Part shown: positions 17,101 through 25,703 of the stretch, piece by piece
Layout: the number at the start of each line of letters is the position of its first letter
How positions within the stretch are numbered: the first letter of the stretch is position 1
Assembly (NCBI GenBank): GCA_003482455.1
Contig: DMYW01000064.1
Location: 41,509-105,508, forward strand
DNA: 64,000 bases
Reading direction: 5' to 3'
Source of the DNA: Rheinheimera sp.
GTDB taxonomy: Bacteria > Pseudomonadota > Gammaproteobacteria > Enterobacterales > Alteromonadaceae
Translations under genes and position numbers: made by a program
The notes under the pieces: model-generated
Databases searched by the model: none
Told to the model about the DNA's origin: nothing
The model's input: only the letters and a program-made list of their open reading frames with translations

Positions 17101-17193
17101 CCTAACTTTCCTTTCGTCTGTCCATGATCCGCAACGACGTAGCCTTTTTACGTCAGCCTTTGTACACTGCGCTTTTTTGGCAACGAGTCAAAC

Positions 17194-18153
17194 ATGCGAA
17201 TCATTTTGGCACCGATGGAAGGGGTCGTCGACCACTTCATGCGCGACATGTTAACTGGCATCGGTGGTTATGATGGCTGCGTGACTGAGTTTGTGCGCGT
17301 CAGCAGCAGCTTATTGCCGAAAAAAGTATTTTACCGTTTGTGCCCGGAATTACTACAGCAAGGTCAAACTCGACACGGTGTGCCGGTGAAAGTGCAGTTG
17401 CTGGGGCAAGATCCGGATTGGCTGGCGGAAAATGCCGCCCGCGCCGCGGAGTTAGGCTCGCCCGGCGTCGATTTGAACTTTGGCTGCCCCGCCAAAACCG
17501 TCAATCAAAGCCGTGGTGGTGCTGTGCTGCTGCAAGAAACGGAATTGCTGTATCAAATTGCCAAAGCCGTGCGCGCCGCCGTGCCGGCGCAGGTGCCTGT
17601 CACGGCAAAAATGCGCTTGGGTTATGAAGATACCACGCTGGCGCTCGACAATGCGCGTGCCTTGGTGGAAGGTGGCGTTAACGAATTGGCGGTGCATGCA
17701 CGCACCAAAACCGATGGTTACAAACCACCGGCGTATTGGCCATGGATCGCTAAGATCCGCGAGGTCGTGCCGGTGAATGTGATTGCCAATGGCGAAATTT
17801 GGCAACCGGCGGATGCGCAGCAATGTTTAGCCGAATCGGGCGCCAGCGATCTGATGATTGGACGTGGTGCGCTGGCGCAGCCGAATTTAGCCAAACGCAT
17901 CAAACAGGGCGGCACTGCGCTCCCCTGGTGGCAGGTGTTGCAGCTGCTGGTTGATTATGGTGGCTATGAAGCGACGGACCAATCCGACTATTACGCCAGT
18001 CGCACCAAACAGTGGTTTAGCTATTTGCGGATCCAATACCCGCAGGCCGATGAATTATTCCGCCAAGTACGCGTGCTGCGCGACAACCAAGCGATTGTTA
18101 GCCTGTTGGCGCAGGCGCGAGATGCAGCGGCCAACGCCGCGGCTGCAACCTAG
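17194..18153 (+). CDS. dusC: tRNA-dihydrouridine(16) synthase
   Basis: A 319-residue FMN enzyme reducing U16 in tRNA with NADPH. Diagnostic start MRIILAPMEGVVDHFMRD. Further: CVTEFVRVSSSLLPKKVFY (DusC-type substrate specificity region), VDLNFGCPAKTVNQSRGGAVLL containing the catalytic Cys of NxGCP, ELAVHARTKTDGYKPPAYW, and VIANGEIW...SDLMIGRGALAQP for FMN phosphate binding. Length equals E. coli DusC (315). It is divergent from the binding-protein gene; only weak ribosome-site bases are seen. Confidence 0.95.
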   Translation: MRIILAPMEGVVDHFMRDMLTGIGGYDGCVTEFVRVSSSLLPKKVFYRLCPELLQQGQTRHGVPVKVQLLGQDPDWLAENAARAAELGSPGVDLNFGCPAKTVNQSRGGAVLLQETELLYQIAKAVRAAVPAQVPVTAKMRLGYEDTTLALDNARALVEGGVNELAVHARTKTDGYKPPAYWPWIAKIREVVPVNVIANGEIWQPADAQQCLAESGASDLMIGRGALAQPNLAKRIKQGGTALPWWQVLQLLVDYGGYEATDQSDYYASRTKQWFSYLRIQYPQADELFRQVRVLRDNQAIVSLLAQARDAAANAAAAT

Positions 18154-18363
18154 TGCACACGGCACTGATTGCAAAGTTACTGCGACATAACGAATCATTG
18201 CCAATACGGCGAAGTCTCCAGCGACACCGAACCAACAAGTCCATTGCCGCAGCGAACCTCAAGCCAGCTGCGGCCTTTCCCATCACCGTGAGTTTGAGTA
18301 TCGCCACTGGGCTTGTGGCAATTGGTCTTGGTGCACCTGTGTTTTAGCGAACCCACGAGTTGC

Positions 18364-19551
18364 TCAGTGCGCCAACTGCGCAGGGGCGTGCTTTGCAAAC
18401 CAATATCGACTGACGGACACGCCAACAGCGCCTAACCCCATCACCAATGCAAACGGCAGCAAAGCCCCATCAACACCCAGTGCCAAGGCGGGGCCTGCCA
18501 GCGCGCCTGCGCCAAACCGCAACGTGCCTATGACGGCTGTAGCTGTGCCAGCATGGCGCGGAAAATCCAGCAGCGTCAACGCATCGGCATTAGTAGCACT
18601 AAGGCCCAGACTCGACATCAGTGGCGCAATACACAAAGCGGTTGCCCACAAAGGACCATCAAGCAGCGCCACCAGCAATAAACCTGCGGCGGCTATCAGC
18701 GCAATCGACGTGGTGTAGCGCAGCAACTGCACACTGCCAAGCTTAGGCACCAACTTGCCATTGATAAAATTGCCGAGCATTAAACAGACCACGTTGGCAC
18801 CAAACAACCAACTAAAGGTCAGGGCACTGACCTGATAGTGGCCGATGTAGATAAAGGACACGGCAGTCAGAAAGCCAAAAAAGCCAAAGGACGCACTCAT
18901 CGACAACAGCAACAAAGGCCGGGTCCGGCGGTGGCCTAAGACTTCGCGATAAGCACCTAAAAAATCCGGTTTTTGTCCTTGGCGTGGCGTTTCAGTGTGC
19001 GGTAAATAAACGCTACACAACACAAGGATCAGCAGGGCATAACTGCCGAGCACCACAAAAATCAACCGCCAGTCATCCAATAACAACAAGGCAGAGCCAA
19101 CGGCCGGAGCTACCAGTGGCGCTAACATCATCACGATGCCAACGTACGACATGCCTTTAGCTGTATGTTCTTGATACAACTGACGAATAAAGCCTGGGAT
19201 CACCACAGTTGCAGCACTACCAAGCAGTGCTTGCAATCCTCGGCCCACTAAAAAACCTTGAATACTGTCGGTTTGACTTAAGAAAAAGCTGCACAGGGCA
19301 AAGCTAGCAAGGCCAAACAGCGCTAGTGTGCGCCGCCCCAGCACATCGGCCAGCGGCCCAAACAACAACATACCGGCGGCATAACACAACAAATAGATAC
19401 TCAAACTTTGTTGCATCGCATCGGCGTCACTCGACAGCGCTGCGGCAATTTGCGGCATGGCCGGTAAGTACATATCAATGGCCAGCGGTGTGACGGCGAT
19501 CACCGAGGCTAACAAGCTAATTAGCCACCACGAAGGTTTTACAGCGTTCAT
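18364..19551 (-). CDS. Bcr/CflA-family drug/H+ antiporter (MFS)
   Basis: A 395-residue, 12-helix inner-membrane exporter. AGGA about 8 bases ahead selects ATG 19551 rather than the upstream 19581. Family signatures: helix 1 with VTPLAIDMYLPAMPQIA, motif A-like GPLADVLGRRTLALFG between helices 2 and 3, and LVGRGLQALLGSAATVVIPGFIRQLY (in parts). It likely exports drugs or small metabolites by proton antiport. It is followed, on the same strand direction, by nothing up to DusC's 3' end, with which it converges. Confidence 0.92.
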   Translation of the reverse strand: MNAVKPSWWLISLLASVIAVTPLAIDMYLPAMPQIAAALSSDADAMQQSLSIYLLCYAAGMLLFGPLADVLGRRTLALFGLASFALCSFFLSQTDSIQGFLVGRGLQALLGSAATVVIPGFIRQLYQEHTAKGMSYVGIVMMLAPLVAPAVGSALLLLDDWRLIFVVLGSYALLILVLCSVYLPHTETPRQGQKPDFLGAYREVLGHRRTRPLLLLSMSASFGFFGFLTAVSFIYIGHYQVSALTFSWLFGANVVCLMLGNFINGKLVPKLGSVQLLRYTTSIALIAAAGLLLVALLDGPLWATALCIAPLMSSLGLSATNADALTLLDFPRHAGTATAVIGTLRFGAGALAGPALALGVDGALLPFALVMGLGAVGVSVSRYWFAKHAPAQLAH

Positions 19552-19633
19552 CAAGCGATCCTGTGAGCAGGCGTTAAGCATTAGCCTTGCAGAAAATCGC
19601 TATTTTACGCTGGTTTTATGCCGGGAACGGTTC

Positions 19634-19663
19634 AAAAAGCCGAACGTTTGCCAAGGCTCGGCT
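19634..19663 (-). terminator. Terminator of the acetyltransferase gene
   Basis: On the minus strand AGCCGA, a 14-base loop and TCGGCT are followed by TTTT. It is about 17 bp past the acetyltransferase stop and before the MFS gene start. Confidence 0.55.
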
Positions 19664-19679
19664 GCAAAAAGCCGAAGGG

Positions 19680-20255
19680 TTAGTCGACGCGGCTGGCGGG
19701 GTCGTCGGCGCGCTGACGTAGCAGTTTGGCGGGATTGCCGGCGACTAAACTGCCGGCGGGGACGTCGTGCTTGACCACAGAACCTGCTGCGATAACAGCG
19801 TCATCACCAATCGTCACGCCCGGTAAAACAATGCTGCCGCCGCCAATCCACACCCGATGGCCAATCTGCACCGGTTTAGCTTGTTCAAACCCTTGTGCAC
19901 GTTGCGCGGCATCGAGCGGATGCGTCACTGTGTAAATATGCACGGCAGGGCCGAGCAATACATCGTCGCCGATCACAATAGTGGCGGCATCCAGCATGAT
20001 GCAGTGGTGGTTGGCATAAAAACGCTGGCCGATCTGAATATTGACGCCGTAATCGCAATAAAAATCCGGTTCTATGTAGCAACTTCCCAGTTGACCAAAC
20101 AAGGCACGCGCTAGCTGTTGCTGCGCTTTAAACGGCTCGGGCCCGGCGAGATTTAATGCTTTGCAGGCGGCTTTGGCTTGCTTTCGCATGGCCGTCAGTT
20201 CACGGTCGCGCGGCGAAAACCATTCGCCAGCGCGCATTTTTTCTAGTTCGGTCAA
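19680..20255 (-). CDS. Maltose/galactoside-type sugar O-acetyltransferase (hexapeptide repeat)
   Basis: An acetyl-CoA-dependent sugar acetyltransferase of about 191 residues. The N-terminal Mac domain TELEKMRAGEWFSPRDREL is typical of Maa/LacA. The left-handed beta-helix follows with catalytic His in HIYTVTHPLDAAQRA and the acetyl-CoA loop IGGGSIVLPGVTIGDDAVI. Start choice: TTG 20255 overlaps the upstream gene's stop as TTGA with GGAG 11 bases ahead; an ATG at 20282 has no ribosome site and ATG 20237 would cut the Mac domain. Co-transcription with the coiled-coil gene is therefore likely. The acceptor is unknown. Confidence 0.88.
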   Translation of the reverse strand: MTELEKMRAGEWFSPRDRELTAMRKQAKAACKALNLAGPEPFKAQQQLARALFGQLGSCYIEPDFYCDYGVNIQIGQRFYANHHCIMLDAATIVIGDDVLLGPAVHIYTVTHPLDAAQRAQGFEQAKPVQIGHRVWIGGGSIVLPGVTIGDDAVIAAGSVVKHDVPAGSLVAGNPAKLLRQRADDPASRVD

Positions 20256-21730
20256 TTGCTGACGATCTCCAAGCGGTTCCATAAGTTTTGATGTTTCGGC
20301 TCGGTGAAAAACTCGGTCGGGTGCCAGCTGCGTGGCAACATGTGACGCAATTGACCCGGTTCAAAACCGGCTTTGAGCTTTTTTAAGATCTCTTGTAAAC
20401 GCTCAGGCGGGATCACACTAAGCTTTTGCCGCGCAGGCTTGAAATACAGATTGTGGTCGACGCTGACACTGCAGTTATAGCCGACTTGGCGATAACGTAA
20501 ATCACGCGTCACGACGCGGCACAGCGGCACTTCAGGGCTGGGTGGGTACAATGAATTGACAATGGCAAACTCGTATTTCGCAGTGTCCGAGCTGTGTAAC
20601 TCTTTGGGTACAAACACAATGCCAAAACCCTGCGGGAAAATCCCTGTCATGATCAGCAGTTGGTCGACCATCCGTTCATCATAATGGCCCAACCGCGCGC
20701 CATTTTTTAGGATCAATGCCACTTTCGGCATGGCTTCATACATGAAACGGGCGCGTCCTGGCAGCACGGCTGACGCGTACACTTGCGGCAAGCGCAATAA
20801 ATTGCCAATACCTTTTTCAGGCTCGTTGGCTTCTTTAATTAACCGGGTGACCAGCTGCATTTTTTGTTGTTCGGCGAGTAAATACTGATCGCGTTCGGTA
20901 CGCGAATTGCCGCGATAACGTGCCATCGCCATGCCATGTTGTAAAAAGTCCAACGCACCACGGCGGCTGAGTTCGATAAATTGCTCGCGCTCAAATGGAC
21001 TAAACCGCCGCCACGCATCGGTTTGGCCGGGAATTTGCGCTAGCAATTGTTGGGCTTGCGGCTGTTGCTGGCCGAGGTCTTGCAGCAACACCGCCATAAT
21101 CAGCGGCACTTGCACGTCATTGCGAAACGGGCAATCTTCGGCGTTTTCATCGCCGTACGGCAGTTTTTGCTGCAGTTTGTGCAGAATGAACTCATCGACA
21201 ATCAACCCTGCATCGAGCAATTGATCGAGTAAACGGAGCGCCAGCACAGCTTTGTAAAAGGGTTTGTATTTTTGCTGCACCACAAAGCTGACTTGGCCTT
21301 CTTCCGGGATCAGCAATTGCAAAGTGCCGAGCATCCGCGATGAGCGCTGGATGGTCTCGGCACGAGATTGCCCTTCAGTCAGGGCCAATAATTGCCGGCA
21401 TAACATGACAAATTGTTCGTGACTTTGCAGGCGGCGTCTTTCGAGTTGTTCTTCATGCTGCTGATATTGTTGCCGAATTTGCTGCGCTTGGCTGATCAGC
21501 TGAGCTTCGTTCTTCCGATTGGCTTGTTGCAACTGATTTTGTGCTTGTTGCACTTGTAACTGAAGTTCTTGCAACTGCGCTTGTTCTGCCGCAAAGTGGC
21601 TGAAGTAGTGCTGGCACTGTTGTACCAGTCCTTGTTGGCTGCGGCCATGGCCATGCAGCATCTGTACAAGTCGACGCAAACCGCGCTGTAAGCTCGATTC
21701 CGTTGGGCTTGCGTTTAATCCTTGGGTCAT
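20252..21730 (-). CDS. Unknown cytoplasmic protein with N-terminal coiled coil
   Basis: 492 residues without signal peptide or membrane helices. Residues about 40-125 are a Gln-rich heptad stretch (QELQLQVQQAQNQLQQANRK) predicted to form a coiled coil. The C-terminal two thirds are alpha-helical with conserved-looking blocks EKGIGNLLRLPQVYAS, YEAMPKVALILKNGARLGHY and DQLLIMTGIFPQGFGIVFVP. I do not recognise a named domain. The helical part superficially recalls HD/HDOD proteins but has no HD pair where expected. It overlaps the acetyltransferase gene by 4 bp, so both are probably translated from one mRNA. Confidence 0.75.
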   Translation of the reverse strand: MTQGLNASPTESSLQRGLRRLVQMLHGHGRSQQGLVQQCQHYFSHFAAEQAQLQELQLQVQQAQNQLQQANRKNEAQLISQAQQIRQQYQQHEEQLERRRLQSHEQFVMLCRQLLALTEGQSRAETIQRSSRMLGTLQLLIPEEGQVSFVVQQKYKPFYKAVLALRLLDQLLDAGLIVDEFILHKLQQKLPYGDENAEDCPFRNDVQVPLIMAVLLQDLGQQQPQAQQLLAQIPGQTDAWRRFSPFEREQFIELSRRGALDFLQHGMAMARYRGNSRTERDQYLLAEQQKMQLVTRLIKEANEPEKGIGNLLRLPQVYASAVLPGRARFMYEAMPKVALILKNGARLGHYDERMVDQLLIMTGIFPQGFGIVFVPKELHSSDTAKYEFAIVNSLYPPSPEVPLCRVVTRDLRYRQVGYNCSVSVDHNLYFKPARQKLSVIPPERLQEILKKLKAGFEPGQLRHMLPRSWHPTEFFTEPKHQNLWNRLEIVSN

Positions 21731-22014
21731 CGGTGACTGGCCTTGTTCAGGTCAAATACGTGCATACCATCACCATAGCCGAAACTACTTGTTAGGCAAA
21801 GCGTTACCAGATCAGTGCCTGAATTGGGACAAGGTTGCAGATGTGCGGTTGCTGGCATAGTATTTGTTAGTTTACCAATAGTTACTTATGTAGATCTCGG
21901 GTGTTCAGGCGCCGTGTGACAGCGGTGAGTTGCAGTGTTGAGCCGGCCCTTTGCAAGCAATTGCAGTATTTATGCCGGTTTCGCCTGAGCCAGTGGCCCA
22001 GACAGGAGCCTTTC

Positions 22015-22683
22015 ATGAAAAAATCAAAAGTTATCGGTACTGACGACATTCTCATCACCTTGTGCTCGTCGGTGACCCAAGTGTTTGCTGCCGCGGGGAA
22101 TCCGCAAATTGCTTATTCACCGATGGTGCAAAAGATCCACAAAACCTGTTTACGCCCAGATTTAGGTTGTTTTGTGTTGTTCGACGGTGGTTTCTCTGGC
22201 CTGGTTGTGATCAACTTTACCGCCGAATCGGCGATGGAAATTTATCGCAAATACATGATGAGTATGGGCATGCCAGAAGAAGAACTGGCGAAGTTCCATA
22301 CCTCGGACGAAGTCGGCAACGTAATGGGCGAACTGATGAACCAAATCGTCGGTGACTTCACTAATCGCGTACGGCAAGATTTGCAGACCTCAATTAGCCA
22401 AAGCCAGCCGAAAATGATGGCGATTAACAAGCAAGTGCAGATTTTGGTCAATACCCAGTTGGACCAGCCACAAGCCCGTCGCGTGACATTTAGTACGCCG
22501 CTGCACAATATTTTCTATATGGAATTGGCGATGGATAAAACAGAATTTATCCAGCTGCATGACTTTGAGAAACACGAAGAAGAAAATGTCGATGACATTT
22601 TGGCAAACGCCGGCAACGCACCTGCGGAAGTCGCTGCGACCGAAGCGGTCGATGATGATTTCCTGGCAGATTTAGGCCTCTGA
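22015..22683 (+). CDS. DUF3334 (CheX-like) family protein
   Basis: A 222-residue cytoplasmic protein. AGGAG six bases ahead selects ATG 22015 (MKKSKVIGTDDILITLC); the longer frame from 21901 has no support. The core FDGGFSGLVVINFTAESAMEIYRKYM and the helix DEVGNVMGELMNQIVGDFTNRV carry the ExxN-type pattern of CheX/CheC phosphatase folds (here E..N in VGNVMGELMNQIVGDF). The C-terminus is acidic (ENVDDILANAG, DDDFLADLGL), a tail seen in proteins that dock to chemotaxis partners. I assign it to DUF3334 from memory; a CheX-like role is inference. Confidence 0.75.
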   Translation: MKKSKVIGTDDILITLCSSVTQVFAAAGNPQIAYSPMVQKIHKTCLRPDLGCFVLFDGGFSGLVVINFTAESAMEIYRKYMMSMGMPEEELAKFHTSDEVGNVMGELMNQIVGDFTNRVRQDLQTSISQSQPKMMAINKQVQILVNTQLDQPQARRVTFSTPLHNIFYMELAMDKTEFIQLHDFEKHEEENVDDILANAGNAPAEVAATEAVDDDFLADLGL

Positions 22684-22704
22684 TCCCAAGCCTGTCGGCA
22701 GATA

Positions 22705-22730
22705 AAAAAGGCAGCTTCGGCTGCCTTTTT
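22705..22730. terminator. Bidirectional terminator
   Basis: AAAAAGGCAGC-TTCG-GCTGCCTTTTT: a UUCG-type tetraloop with A and T runs on both sides. It serves the DUF3334 gene on plus and the convergent TRIC-family gene on minus. Confidence 0.93.
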
Positions 22731-22747
22731 CGTCTGTTCAATGCCCG

Positions 22748-23374
22748 TTACTTACTAATGTGACCGCTGCGGCCAAACACTGGAATGGTCAAGTGCCAGC
22801 GGATCGCCGCTAAGCGCAGCAGCAAGCAAGCCAGCATGCCCAGACTCATCGACCACAGCGGCGGCAGCTGCAACGCCAGTGATTGTGTGTACACCAGTCC
22901 GCCAAAAATACAGGTAAAAGCGTATAGCTCACCGCGAAACACCAGTGGGATCTCGCGGCACAACACATCACGGATCATACCGCCACAAACGCCACTTATG
23001 GTGCCCATAATGATCGCAACCATGTTGGACGCACCATGATCGAGCGCCTTTTGACAGCCCATCACCACAAAAAACGCCAAGCCGATGGCATCGGCAATTT
23101 GCAGTGCATTATTGGGGATGGTTAAGCGTTTGCGGACTAACAAAATCGTCAAGGCGGCAGCGCCGAAGATCACATAAAAGGTGGTGTCGTTGTGCAGCCA
23201 AGCCACTGGCACATCTAGAATGGTGTCCCGAATAGTGCCACCACCAATGGCTGTGACTAACGCGAGCACTAGCACACCAAAGCCATCCATTTGCTTGCGC
23301 CATGCCGCTAGCGTTCCTGAACTGGCAAAAACAGCTAAGCCCATCCAGTCAAACCATTGAAATACCTGATCCAT
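22748..23374 (-). CDS. TRIC-family / UPF0126 membrane channel (YicG/YadS-like)
   Basis: A 208-residue inner-membrane protein with about seven helices in two repeats. ATG 23374 (MDQVFQWFDWMGLAVFASSG) gives the family length; the longer frame from 23479 adds 35 non-family residues. Repeat 1 has LVTAIGGGTIRDTILD, repeat 2 has MGTISGVCGGMIRDVLC: the two GGGxxRD motifs characteristic of bacterial TRIC channels. It probably conducts monovalent cations; some relatives are linked to glycine uptake. It is convergent with the DUF3334 gene. Confidence 0.92.
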   Translation of the reverse strand: MDQVFQWFDWMGLAVFASSGTLAAWRKQMDGFGVLVLALVTAIGGGTIRDTILDVPVAWLHNDTTFYVIFGAAALTILLVRKRLTIPNNALQIADAIGLAFFVVMGCQKALDHGASNMVAIIMGTISGVCGGMIRDVLCREIPLVFRGELYAFTCIFGGLVYTQSLALQLPPLWSMSLGMLACLLLRLAAIRWHLTIPVFGRSGHISK

Positions 23375-23620
23375 GCCAACCCCCGCGCATTTTTGTTCAT
23401 GATAATCACTGCAGGTCGGTTTGGCCATGCTCATCAATAAGTTAGCTAGCGCAGCTGCATGACAAGCAGATGTCATCATTTGATAATGTTTTTATAAATT
23501 TGTGATATTTGGGTGATTCGATGTTGCAACCAGTTTCTGTTGGTTATCTTTTGTCAGTGCTTTACACAGAAGCACTTCAGGAACATGAAACCCATAACAC
23601 AACACGAGAGGATAACCTCC

Positions 23621-25438
23621 ATGAAAAAATACGCTCTGAGCCCGCTCGCCATCGCCATGCTCATGGCGACAGCTGGTGCAGCTAATGCCGCAACAGTTGT
23701 CCCCGCTGATCAAGCTTTGAAAAACCAATCTAACTTGATGATGGGCATCACCAGCAAGGCTAGCAGCACAGACTTAATGAATCTGGTTGCCAAAACATCA
23801 GTACGTCGTGCTGATGGCCAGGTTAAAACACGCTTCCAACAATACTACAAAGGTATCCCAGTGTGGGGTCACAGTGTGGTTGGTATCAGCACTGCCAATG
23901 GTTTAAAAGACATCAGTGGTACGGTAGTGCAAGGTTTGGACATTGATATCGCCAATCCTTCACCGGTACTGAGCGCCAAACAAGCGGTTGCAGCATCACT
24001 TGCTAGCAAAAAGGTGCCGGGTGTAACGGCCCAAGCTGAAGTACCGGCAGACAATGCACAGCTGTGGGTGTATATCGATGAGCAAAACGTGGCGCATCTG
24101 GTCTATATCAACAACTACGTGGTGTACAAAGGTGCTGAACCAAGCCGTCCATTTAGCATCATCGACGCCAACACCGGCGCAGTGCTGAAGTCATGGGAAG
24201 GTATCGCTCATCAAAACGCCACTGGCCCTGGTGGTAACCAAAAAACCGGTCAGTACAACTATGGCACTGACTATGGCTATTTAGATGTTGATGCCAACTG
24301 CCGTATGACCAATGCCAACGTTGACACCTACAACTTAAACGGTGGGACTTCAGGTGGTTCAATTCACCAGTTCACTTGTCCAAACAACACAGTCAAAGCT
24401 ATTAACGGTGCTTATTCACCACTAAACGATGCCCATTATTTTGGTGGCGTGGTGTTTAATCTGTACAAAACCTGGTTTGGCGTGAATCCGTTGAATGTGA
24501 AATTGAAAATGCGCGTGCATTATTCCACCAACTATGAAAACGCCTTCTGGGATGGTACTCAGATGACGTTTGGTGACGGTGCTAGCACTTTCTATCCACT
24601 GGTGAGCCTGGACGTGACCTCACATGAAGTCAGCCACGGTTTTACTGAGTTCAACTCTGGGCTGGTCTACAGCGGTCAATCAGGTGGTATCAACGAAGCG
24701 TTCTCGGATATGGCTGGTGAAGCTGCGGAATACTTCATGAAAGGCAGCAACGACTGGTTAGTCGGCGCTGAGATTTTCAAATCATCAGGTGCATTGCGTT
24801 ATTTTGATGACCCAACACGTGATGGTCGCTCAATTGGCCATGCTTCAAACTACTACAGTGGCTTAGATGTGCATTTAAGCTCTGGCGTGTACAACAAAGC
24901 GTTTTATTTGTTAGCCAACAAAGCCGGCTGGAACACCCGTAAAGCGTTTGAAGTGATGACCATTGCCAACCAATTGTATTGGACTTCAAGTGCGACCTTT
25001 AACTCAGCTGCCGATGGTGTGTGTAAAGCGGCTGCGGATAAAGGTTATAGCCAAGCTGACGTTGCAGCGGCCTTCACATCGGTTGGTGTAACAACCACAG
25101 CATGTGGCACAGGCGGCGGTGGTGGCGGTGGCACGACTCCAGGTTCAGGTACGCTGAGTAATCTGGCGGCGACCAAAGGCAACTGGACGCGTAACACCAT
25201 TACGGTGCCAGCTGGTGCAACTCAGTTAGTGGTATCAATCGCTGGTGGTACTGGTGATGCCGACTTGTATGTGAACTTTGGCACAGCGCCAAGCACTACC
25301 ACCTACAAGTGCCGTCCATACAAAAATGGTAATACTGAAACTTGTACTATCACCAATCCACAAGCCGGTACTTGGCATGTTGGTCTGCGTGCATACTCGA
25401 CCTTCAGTGGCGTGACTGAGACTTGGTCTTATAAATAA
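23621..25438 (+). CDS. Secreted M4 metalloprotease (vibriolysin/pseudolysin-like) with PPC domain
   Basis: A 605-residue preproenzyme. Start ATG 23621 follows GAGAGG and begins a clean signal peptide ending in AGAANAAT. The FTP/PepSY propeptide covers about residues 25-195 (QYYKGIPVWGHSVVG). The mature M4 domain contains the zinc site DVTSHEVSHGFTEF (HExxH) and third ligand in GGINEAFSDMAGEAAEYF, plus the later GLDVHLSSGVYNKAFYLLA. A Gly-rich linker then joins a C-terminal PPC (pre-peptidase) domain TKGNWTRNTITVPAGA ... TWHVGLRAYSTFSG, commonly removed or used for export and substrate binding. It is an extracellular nutrient-acquiring protease. Confidence 0.95.
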   Translation: MKKYALSPLAIAMLMATAGAANAATVVPADQALKNQSNLMMGITSKASSTDLMNLVAKTSVRRADGQVKTRFQQYYKGIPVWGHSVVGISTANGLKDISGTVVQGLDIDIANPSPVLSAKQAVAASLASKKVPGVTAQAEVPADNAQLWVYIDEQNVAHLVYINNYVVYKGAEPSRPFSIIDANTGAVLKSWEGIAHQNATGPGGNQKTGQYNYGTDYGYLDVDANCRMTNANVDTYNLNGGTSGGSIHQFTCPNNTVKAINGAYSPLNDAHYFGGVVFNLYKTWFGVNPLNVKLKMRVHYSTNYENAFWDGTQMTFGDGASTFYPLVSLDVTSHEVSHGFTEFNSGLVYSGQSGGINEAFSDMAGEAAEYFMKGSNDWLVGAEIFKSSGALRYFDDPTRDGRSIGHASNYYSGLDVHLSSGVYNKAFYLLANKAGWNTRKAFEVMTIANQLYWTSSATFNSAADGVCKAAADKGYSQADVAAAFTSVGVTTTACGTGGGGGGGTTPGSGTLSNLAATKGNWTRNTITVPAGATQLVVSIAGGTGDADLYVNFGTAPSTTTYKCRPYKNGNTETCTITNPQAGTWHVGLRAYSTFSGVTETWSYK

Positions 25439-25453
25439 GCCCAGTTGACGACC

Positions 25454-25479
25454 AAGGCCTGCAATGCAGGCCTTTTTTT
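25454..25479 (+). terminator. Terminator of the M4 protease gene
   Basis: AAGGCCTGC-AAT-GCAGGCCTT followed by T-rich sequence, 16 bp after the stop. Confidence 0.92.
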
Positions 25480-25703
25480 GCTGAATTTACGGCACCTAGT
25501 TGCAAAGATAGAACCAGATCAAACTGCTTTCGAAAAATTTCAGCATAATTGCAATCGGTTACATTTCTGCGATTTCATGATTTTCAATACGTTATCGTCT
25601 TAATGCATTCAGTGGCATTTTCCTAAAGTTGGACCTGAAACAGGTCTTGCTAAACCTGGCTAGACTCCATTAAGCTGCCAAGGTTCAGCGAAATGAGAGT
25701 TAC

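Noticed and set aside
18154..18363. Frame of about 64 codons downstream of dusC
   Set aside because: No ribosome site and no protein-like composition; it lies between the convergent dusC and MFS genes.
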